A DNA stretch of 64,000 nt from Hormiphora californensis (Eukaryota; Ctenophora; Tentaculata; Cydippida; Pleurobrachiidae). Shown here piece after piece: positions 9,575-19,700 of the stretch. The translations under genes were made by a program, and so were the position numbers. The notes beneath the pieces are model-generated. The model saw only the letters and a list, made by a program, of their open reading frames with translations. It was not told where the DNA came from and searched no databases. Numbering within the stretch: the stretch's first letter is position 1; each line of letters starts with the position of its first letter. The stretch covers positions 7,313,211-7,377,210 of the forward strand of contig CM035356.1 in assembly GCA_020137815.1 (NCBI GenBank), written 5' to 3'.

Positions 9575-11258
9575 CCTTAACTGACGCTGTTCTCCCGGTA
9601 AGGTAAGAACGGAACCATTTGAGAGCTGTTCCGCATATTCCATAACGTTTCTCAAGTTTCTCAAGTAACGTATTATGATCGATGGTATCAAAAGCGGCAC
9701 TCAAGTCAAGAAGAAGAAGGACTGCTTTCGAATTGTCATCTGTTATGAGCAGTAGGTCATCAAGGATTTTAACCGTTGCTGTTTCCACGCTATGACTTTT
9801 CCGGTATGCTGACTGAACTTTACCTAGTAATCCATTTGACTCTAGATAATGTGTTAGTTGGAGTGCCACCGCCTTCTCAATCAGCTTGGACACAAAACTC
9901 AGATTGGACACGGGTCGATAATTCTTTAAGTCATCTTTGTCTCCATCCTTTAGTTTGAACGCTGGTCTAACAAGAGCCTTTTTCAATTCAGACGGGAACT
10001 CGCCAGTGGTAAGACTTGTGTTCACCATCTCAGCCATGACTTCTATCAACTCTGGCAAAAGCTGCGATACCATAGAGGTTGGAAGAGGGTCTAGGTCGCA
10101 GTGTTTATAGGCCATGGAGCGAATTATCTTGGTCAACTCTTCATCCTTTAGCTCTTGAAACTGATCTAGTTTACAACTTATCTCAGCATGTGGTAATTCC
10201 GGAGGAGGGCCCAGTTTTTCAGCATCTTTCTCAATAGTTTCATAGATATCATCCACTTTCTTCTTGAAATAGTTGGCGAAGGCTTCAGCCAGTTCTGCAT
10301 CCTCGAAGCCGCTCGGCCTTTCTTTAGGAGTCTTGTCTCTTCCTAGTAAGTAGTTAGTTAACCTGTAAAAGGCGGCGGCATTGTCTTTGGAGTCGTTAAT
10401 CTTCTTGTAGAAAAAGTCTTGCCTAGTCGTCCGGATGGCTGAGCTTGCTTCTGCATTCGCTCTCTTGAGTTCATACAGTGCCGTCAGGACATCTCCAGAT
10501 CGTTTTTTCACAAGATTATACCACCTTTCTGCTTTCCTCCTTTTTCGTTTTGCAGCTTGGCAGGCAAGATTGTACCATATCGGTCTATCTTTATGAGGCA
10601 CCACCCTTGGAATTTCCGGTGCCACCTCATCAAGAAACTTCCTTAGCTCACTGTTGTAGAGCTGTACAAGTTCATCCAGAGACAAAGATAGGTCAAGACC
10701 AACTAAGTCAGATTGATTTATCATCTCCACAAAGGCATCCAAGTCAATATCCTTGAAGGACCTGCTCAAGATGGTTTTTGTCAGGCCATGTTGATTTGAT
10801 TTGCCAATGTGGTATCGAAAGCTGACAAGAAAGTGATCTGGTAGGTATGTCTTTGGTTCAGAGTTAATTGACGTAACTCCTGCAGAGTCAGCAGCAGCTC
10901 GTGTGATAACCAGATCCAACGTACCCTGATCCTTGTGTGTCGGTACGTTCACCATCTGTTTCCACCCATGATCCTCCAAGACACCAAGAAAGTCCGATGA
11001 GAGTCTATCCTCAGGGCGTTCCACATGTACGTTAAAATCCCCGACGACAAGGGAACCCTTCTTTTCAGAAAAGTTGTGTAAAAAGTCCTCCCAGTCATCT
11101 AAAAACACGGAGTTCCTTCTCCTTGTCGGCGAGCTATAAACTACCGCAATGGTTGTACGAGTGACGTATTTCCCACTTATGGTAGCCTCGATATATTCAA
11201 ATTTTGGAGGTTGGCTGTAGGAAAGAAACGGCCATCTTGGAAATCGGTTAATAGGTTT
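9575..11258 (-). pseudogene. LINE endonuclease C-terminal part and N-terminal RT block
   Basis: Open frame running from about 11258 down. It reads LVVGDFNVHVE and GTLDLVITR (endonuclease C-terminal motifs), then a linker, then RT with KNYRPVSNLSF, SAYRKSHSVETA and LLLLDLSAAFDTIDH (motif A aspartate). It ends at the foldback insertion. The first endonuclease motifs are missing. Confidence 0.88.
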
Positions 11259-11411
11259 TCAAGATTTCGGTATTTCGCTGCAGCGGGGTCGAACGAACTG
11301 AACCAGAAATAATGAAAGATTGGCCTACTATCTGTCCATTGTCCTCAAATAATCTTAAATATCCAGTATCCACTAACAATTCCTAATTTAAGACTGAAGC
11401 GCAATGTCGCT

Positions 11412-11441
11412 AGACTGTGTTTCGGGAGGGTTAGAACAACA
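11412..11441. repeat. Fragment of the GTTCGACCCTC repeat family
   Basis: Reads AGACTGTGTTTCGGGAGGGTTAGAAC (two halves shared with the copies at 45487 and 63425). It lies about 110 bp upstream of the KIF3A start. Confidence 0.45.
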
Positions 11442-11550
11442 AAATGCCAACTGTCCATGCAATTGTGAATTGTGAAACAGCTTTGACTGACTGATTGATT
11501 GCTAATCCCGCTTCGTAATACCATTACTAATACTAAAATGCTAAGTTAGT

Positions 11551-14500
11551 ATGGCAGGGGAAGACGACCAGAATGTCAAGGTTGCAGTTCGGTGTCGACC
11601 TCTCAATGTCGAGGAAGCTTCCATGAATGCGGCTGAGACAATCAAAGTGAATTCAGAACAGGGCACTGTCATACTGGCTGCGAAGAAAAAAGGGGACATT
11701 GAAAAGAAATTCACGTTTGATCACGTCTTTGGACCGAGTTCTAAACAGTTGGATGTGTATAATATTTGTGCGAGGAAGATTGTGGATTCGGTGCTGGAGG
11801 GATATAATGGTAGGTTATCAATCATACCTGAACCACCCACGTACTCACGTAGCAACCCACCTGGCAGCATATCTGCTCGGTGCTCGTTTTGTCATCACTT
11901 ATTATCTCTTTCATTACATTAACAATAACTTGGAAGCAAGATATTCAGACAATAACCCCCTCCCCTCCCTAATAGGAACAATCTTTGCATACGGACAAAC
12001 TGGGACAGGTAAAACCTTTACCATGGAGGGAGTCCGATCTATCCCGGAGAAAAAGGGCATCATACCAAACTCATTCGCTCACATTTTTGGCGAAATCAGC
12101 AAAGCTGGGGGAGATGTCAAGTTCCTTGTTCGTGTTTCATACCTTGAAATTTATAATGAGGATATCTGTGATTTGCTGTCAAAGAACGTGAAGAAAAAAC
12201 TTGAGGTATGAAGTTGTGTGGGCCACAGAGTTGAGATTTGTGTGCGATATGTTACCAGTTGAGCGGCTCAATTTGAGCCAATTAGTTATCATTGATTAAT
12301 TAAATAATATTTCACTCAACTTTCGCTATTTTAACGTGTTAGGTTAAAGAAAGGCCTGACGTGGGCGTGTATGTGAAAGATTTACACCAGTTTTCCGTGA
12401 AGAGTGCAGAAGATATGGACAAGATAATGACGGTACGTACAGTACAATAAACGGGGTGGGGGGAGGGGGATGCAAGGCACAGTGGTAAAACAGTGGTTAA
12501 ACACAGGGGTATTTCTCTCTGATCATATATACCTGATATAAACGTCCCCGCCCCTTCCCCTTGTCCTGTCCAAGAGCTGGGGTATTCCGTGCCCAAATCT
12601 CACTCGCTTGTTTTTTGATATTTCCAGAGTATTTTACACCCTCTCGTCAGATAATCATTTGTTTCCATTAGGTCGGTAACAAGAACAGATCGGTAGGCGC
12701 TACGAAGATGAACGAACACTCCTCCCGATCCCACGCCATCTTTACCATTACTATTGAGAGGTAAATGCCCGGTAATTGCATTGTGAAGTGACTTGAACTG
12801 GTCGTACCTCTGTAAAATAGGTTTATAGAATATGGTTCAATCCTCACAGTAAATAACGCTATGTTTCAGGTATGACCAGGGGCTTGATAAAAAAGGGCAC
12901 CTTCGAATGGGGAAGCTTCATCTCGTCGATTTAGCGGTAACAACAATTTAATAATGGATTACCAGTTTCAATAACTCTATCACTCTCCCAGTTTCCCTAC
13001 CCGGGCCTAAAATTTAGAGTTGTAGTACCCAATTTCTGTTTAAATAACCCTGTATTACCTATTTACAGGGTTCAGAACGGCAGGCCAAGACAGGCGCAAC
13101 TGGAAAGCGGCTAAAAGAGGCCACCAAAATTAACCTCTCCCTCAGTACCCTGGGAAATGTTATATCGGGTAAATACCTACATGGATCAATCATTCAATCA
13201 GATTTTGAGCTGCATTCAATTGCTAGCCACATTTAAATAATATATAGTCAACACCCTGCCGAACCCTCACAGAGTCTATACATTTCAATACATTTCAACA
13301 TATTTTAATACAATATATTTCAGCGTTGGTGGATGGTAACTCCCATATCCCATACCGAGACTCCAAACTAACACGGCTCCTTCAGGACAGCCTGGGTGGA
13401 AACAGCAAGACTGTCATGGTAATATTATCAGGGTTTTATCACACAAATTGATGATATTACAGTCGTTGTGATAATAGTTATTACTGACAAACTACCCCCC
13501 CCCCCTAGTTGGCAAATATTAGTCCCTCGTCCTACAACTCGGACGAGACACACGCTACATTGAGATATGCTAACCGGGCTAAAAACATCAAAAACAAGGC
13601 CCATATCAATGAAGATCCAAAGGATGCTATGTTACGGGAATTCCAAAAGGAGATCGAGGCGCTCAAATCACAGCTTGAGAATGGTAAGCCATGGAGTGGG
13701 CCGTGGTGCGGTGAATTTGTACTGACACAACTGTTTTATATTAGTTGGTGATGCTGTGAATTTGTCTGCTGACAAAAACAGAGCCCCGATGTTGGGATGT
13801 TATAACTTGGAATAACCAAATCACCCCTCTCCTCCTCTAGCCGCTGCGATGTTTTAACACCAAATTACCCCACTAGCTAGTATAGCTTACAACACCAAAT
13901 CACCCCCTCTAGCTATTATAATAGCTTGTAACACCAAATCACACCCCTTCTAGCGGGTGGTATTTCTGAAGGGGACGAAGAGGATGAAGTGGACGAGAGT
14001 GGGAATGTAGTGAAGAGAAAGAGAAAAGGAAAGAAGGGACCTGCTATTGATAATGTAAGATTGGAGAGAGACTCTGTGACAAGATTAGAGACTCTGACGT
14101 GATCGAGACACTTGTCTTCAATAACAATGGTAGTTGCCACTTGTTAGAAGATGTGCTTCTTCCCGATACCCCCAATTTTCCATCATCAGGAAGTTGCGAA
14201 GATGAAGGCTCAGTTGGAGAAAGAGAAGAAGGAACTTTTGGAGGCTACCAACATGGAAGCTGCCGACAAAGAGAAAATATCTAACGAGCTAGGTTAGTTG
14301 TATGGTTAGTTGTGCGTCACTTGTGATAATTTGTGATAGACCCTGATAATTTTGTCGTTTGATTAACCACAAACCACAAACATATCATTAGCTACACCTA
14401 AGACCACCCCTCCCCAGCTACACGTGAGACTGAGCTGATGAAGACGCAGGAAGAAAAACAGAAACTAGCCGAGAAGCTACAGATGTTAGAGGGAAAACTA

Positions 14501-16618
14501 ATAGTTGGAGGTGTAGACTTGGTGAGTCTACTAAATATTAATTCAATCATAATTGATACTTTCTTGGCATTCATCAACTTATAGTGATTATTATGAGGAT
14601 GTTTCAGTTTTTCAGTTTTCGTTTATTTTTGTGGCTGGCACATGTTTTGGTCACACATTTGGAGCGGCCGAACACTGCGCGCATCATACACCGACACGCG
14701 CGCAATGAAAAGTACACAATTCAGCATTCAGTAACAGGGTCGGGGCTCTGCGCACCACTGCTCCATGCATGTGAAATTTCAGGAAAGGACTTGACTGATG
14801 TCAAATGTCAAGAGACTGTCACTGACAACAGCTAACAAAACACAAATGTATAAAATTGGTTCAGTAAGTTACTAATATCTCCCCTCTGTTGCAGTTGGAG
14901 AAAGCCAAAGAGCAACAAAAACTGTTGGATGAATCGTTCAAAGTGTTGGAAGCAACGACAAAAAATCAGGAGAAGATTAAAGAAGAGATAGAGGAGCGAG
15001 AGGTAACATTTTAGTACTTTTAATTGAGTCACCCCCCCCCCCTTTCTTCGCAAAAAGTAACGAGACGGGTATATCCTAAGAAATCGTTATTTTTCAACGA
15101 ACTACTGAGTTGTTGATTCTCCAATCTCACGTGTTTTTTTTCACGTGTTTGATTTCCCTCTACAGCAAGAGAAGCTCATGGTGGAAGAGAAGTACAGTAG
15201 TTTGCAGGAGGAGGCAGCGGGGAAAACAAGGAAACTACAGAAAATTAATCAGATGTATAAAAGTGCTAAAGCAGAGGTAGGACACATGATTCTTATGATT
15301 ATGTCCCCCTGTTTAGCCTTTCTTTTCTAACATGAAATGAGTTGAGACTATTTTACTAGGACTGAGCTAGCCCTCCCAATGAACCCCGCCCACTGCCTTA
15401 CTGCCCATACTGACCCTCAAGGCAGTGTCCAGGATCCTGTTCCCCCTTGTCATGCCATTCAACCTTTCCCCCTGTAGATTGCAGACATGAAGGTGGAACA
15501 TGGTAGGAGGGTGGAGGCATTAGTGGACGATGTTAAACAGTTAACTAAGGAACTCAGACTTCAAGAGCTACTCATCAATCATACCATCCCACCAGACTTT
15601 CAGGATCTCATTGAAAAGGTAGGAAATATAGAACTGATTGGACCGGACCCTGCACCCCCCCCCCTCCCCCCAATAATAAAAACTCTATCTTATCAGCTAA
15701 AAATTTGAATTAGTTTTTACTGCAAAAGAAATTGCTAAAAGATTTAGCCCAGTTTATCTTACTAAATAAATTGTTCATTTCATTTTCCCGTTTTATATCC
15801 GATGGTGAAAAAAAACAAAGTTGATATTTAAAATCGTCCATCATTCCTAATCACCCTCTCGCTTGCGTGAGAATGGGTCAATGCTCTGACAGTTCCTCCT
15901 ATGTCAGCGTGATGCCTGACATCGTTCCCCCTAAAGCCAAGTTTGATCACAATCCTCTGTACACTCCACCTCTGCCCATCCAAAACCAGCGGTCCATCCC
16001 CAGCCACGCCTACAGAGACACCTGTGGCAGCCATCCATCCATCGCTGATTGAATTGTGCATACCTGGAAGTGATGATGTTAGGGCCACACTTTACAAGTT
16101 CCTAAATTTCAAATCACCGCCCTCTTCACCTGGCAGTAAACCCTAAATAACTGCACGGACTCACCCCTGTCAGGTCAATTATGCTCTGACAGGATCAACA
16201 CATGTTTTCATGTTACCCACTTACCCGTCTATTCCATCCCTGTTCCTGTAAGGGCACTTCATGGGACATGCCCTTAGATGACAATCATTGGTAGCCCTAT
16301 CACCACACATACACCAGTTACATCCGTCAAAGAACTGTGAAAAAGATATAAACGTAGAAATTAAGCCAAAAACTAATTGAAATTAGTTGGCGGGAAAGGT
16401 GGTCCACTTGCACCTTTTTCTTCTACTGCACATTGTATAATGACTCTACTTATGAATTAGCAGCCTATGGTACTCGATTGTTTACCTGTTCCCCAGGAGA
16501 AACGCTGGCCGTCCTTCCATTGGATTTAACAAACACGCATCTCCCACACCGTGCACCCTTGATACAAATAATCTTATCCTGGTCACACCTGAAATTAAGG
16601 CAATGATGCCCTCTCTCT

Positions 16619-16703
<85 letters not shown>

Positions 16704-16716
16704 CTCACTCTCTCTC

Positions 16717-16758
<42 letters not shown>

Positions 16759-19700
16759 CCACCCTACCTGCAATCCTCACAGCCCTCCTGAAAGACCTCC
16801 CCGTGCTCTACAACAGTTCCATTTTCCAGAACGCAATGTTTGTGATCTGGGACGTTCATGTGAATCTCGTCACCAGTTACCATGGTTACCATAACAAGGA
16901 CCATGATAACATGACCTGCCATGATATCTTGCTATGCGAGAGGTCGGTGAGCAACGATACATTTGACATGATACTGGTTTTACTGAGACAACTTTCCCAG
17001 GCCAGGCAGAATTACAATGAGAAAAGATACTCATTTTTCAAGTTTTAGAATACACATCGTGAATTGATCTAAAACGCCTCAGAACATTTAAACAGGAAGT
17101 AATAATATCAAGAAAAAGCAAGTCTTGGCAGCTGTGCCGCGGCACTGACAGTGATGTATGTGTAATCGGAGGGGGCTACAAGACACAAGTGTGTAACTCT
17201 AGTTATTAGGGCCCGGACACCCCCGGACTGCAAAGTAACTCTGCAGGAGAGGAGAGAAGGAGAAGGAAGAGAATTCATTATCCAGGGTGATACTTTATAC
17301 TTTATATCATGCTTAGTGCTTAGATCACTGAGTGGGTAACATCATCCATCTATTCATATTTCATACCACATTAAAGTGAGAGAGAACAGCCCCGATTTTG
17401 ATGAAACTTGGTCAGAATAGTGTTTGGTGTCTAATTAGATCCTAAATTTAGGATTTTTAGGTTTTTTAAGTTTTTCGGCTTTTATGGGTTTCAGGAACGT
17501 TCTAGAACAAAATAAATAAAACCATCTTTCTCGGCATTAAATTCTGCATCGATTATAGTGGTTATAAACCTTTCTATGACGTAAGGTTCAGAAGTTATCG
17601 CAAAAAAGCCCAAACGGGTACATGTGTTAGGGGCGGGTTCATGTTTTAGGCTAACCGGCGAACCTCTTGTCAGAACACCATGTTATAGGTGTCATAGGGT
17701 GTCAATCGACGCGTATTGATAAGGAGATCATTTTAGTGAAAATTATTTTGATCTGCGATGTCTGTGTAACGAATGAAACCTAAAAAACCTTACCACATGT
17801 TTTAACCAAACGGGTATGCTTCATTCAGTAAGGTTTTTTAGGTTTCATTCGTTACACAGACATCGCAGATCAAAATAATTTTCACTAAAATGATCTCCTT
17901 ATCAATACGCGTCGATTGACACCCTATAACATGGTGTTCTGACAAGAGGTTCGCCGGTTAGCCTAAAACATGAACCCGCCCCTAACACATGTACCCGTTT
18001 GGGCTTTTTCGCGATAACTTCTGAACCTTACGTCATAGAAAGGTTTATAACCACTATAATCGATGCAGAATTTAATGCCGAGAAAGATGGTTTTAATCAT
18101 TTAGTTCTAGAACGTTCCTAAAACCCATAAAAGCCGAAAAACCTAAAAAACCTAAAAATCCTAAATTTAGGATTTGAGCACTAAAAATTTTTTGACTTCT
18201 AATTAGACACCAAACACTATTCTGACCAAGTTTCATCAAAATCGGGGCTGTTCTCTCTCACTTTAATATAGAAATCACTTCAGACTCAGTGCGAATTTCT
18301 AATGTTTGTTGTCTGATTTTAGGATGACATCCCATACCTACCTATATCGATTAGAAAAGAACAATCGGTTTCGATGATTTTAATACCATTTGTATAAAAA
18401 AGTAACAAATGACTGTGCCACTAATTGTCTCTATATTCTCATTGTCCATCATACTACCAATCCGTCGTATAACTGGTATCACCATAGTCATCATAACCGT
18501 CCCCGTAACCAAAATAATCATCATAGTCACCGTAACCTTGGTAACCATCAGATCCTTGCTCGTAACCATAGTAACCGTCTGTCCCTTGCTCGTAACCTTG
18601 GTAACCATCAGATCCTTGCTCGTAACCTTGGTAATATTCCGTCGTTCCGTACTCGTAATTTTCGTAATTATCGTAGTGGTAATTGTCGTAGCAGGCAAAG
18701 TAAGCCTCGTACATTGGATATTTGGGATCGAACACACAGCTGCAAGTCTCCTGAGAAAAAAGAGATCATAAGTAAAGCCATCTTGAACTTTCGTCGGAAC
18801 ATGCGCAGTGGCATCAGGTTTAATCCATCACGTGACGCACTATATTTGGGCATCACGTGACACTACTTACTTACCATGATACCAGTTCCGTCCTGTTTGT
18901 AGCGCTGTATCGTGGCATCAGGTTTAATCCACCTCACTGCGTGCACCACTCCAGTTGAGGTATGGTCAAAATAGTGAGGGCACCTGAAACAGTATCGGTA
19001 GTTCATTGGTAGTTACTAACTAGTTAGTTCGTTGGATGTATCATTTAGAAGAGACGGGCTGATATTGTTAGTATGATATGCAGGGTGTCACAAAATAATT
19101 GGACTCTTTTTTCACAAAACAATTAACATTAAAAAAACGTCCATGGACAGCTGTAGCCTAGTAGTGTATCACGTGAATTGTGAAACTCCATATTTTGGCA
19201 TCACGTGACACTCCTTATTTGGGCATCACGTGACACACCATATTTGGGCCTTACTACTCACATCCAGGGACAGTAGCCACTTTGTTTTTTACACCACACT
19301 CCTTTAAGGCCACAACCACAAGTGTTACACCCATCGTAAAACTGTTCCCCTCGCCCCACCGTCTCTGGTGTAGGAGTAAGTGGTTACCTATAGTTACCAT
19401 GGTTACCTATGCCTGGTTACCTATGGTTACCTATAGTTAGATCCTCAGTGATGTATGTGCAGCGCAGCTCCGCTGTAGTTGTGAATGGTGTAGGGAGGGT
19501 TGTCACTCTCTCTGTTGTCACCTGGAGGGACATGTTAATTATTAATACCTCACCTGTTTTAATGATGTTAATATTAAAAATTTCGCCCTAGTTACCTCCT
19601 TTTCTGTCTTGTCTGGAGGGGGCCATTTCTTGTCAAGGGTGGTTGGTTCAGGAGTTGGAATGGTAGTTTCACGCCTCTCTTCCTCTGTCGGAATGGTGGT

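Larger units (their letters stand above)
4425..11260 (-). mobile_element. L2/CR1-type LINE, 5'-truncated, interrupted by two later insertions
   Basis: One minus-strand non-LTR retrotransposon survives in three coding blocks (about 9574-11258, 8181-8595, 4425-5009). They read endonuclease then reverse transcriptase in correct order. Upstream of about 11258 a TGA closes the frame, so the start of the endonuclease is missing. An RTE element (5010-8167) and a foldback element (8596-9574) split it. Removing the RTE element and one copy of its 13-bp target duplication joins the RT blocks in frame, so the RTE insertion is later. Confidence 0.85.

Noticed and set aside
11551..12211. Second-frame ORF over KIF3A exons 1-2
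   Set aside because: It reads through the intron; correct splicing at 11809/11976 gives the kinesin frame.
16595..16791. Ser/Leu- or Arg/Glu-repeat ORFs over CT/GA arrays (also 26024, 28367, 51616, 54384, 56326, 59254)
   Set aside because: Pure translations of dinucleotide repeats with no independent coding evidence.
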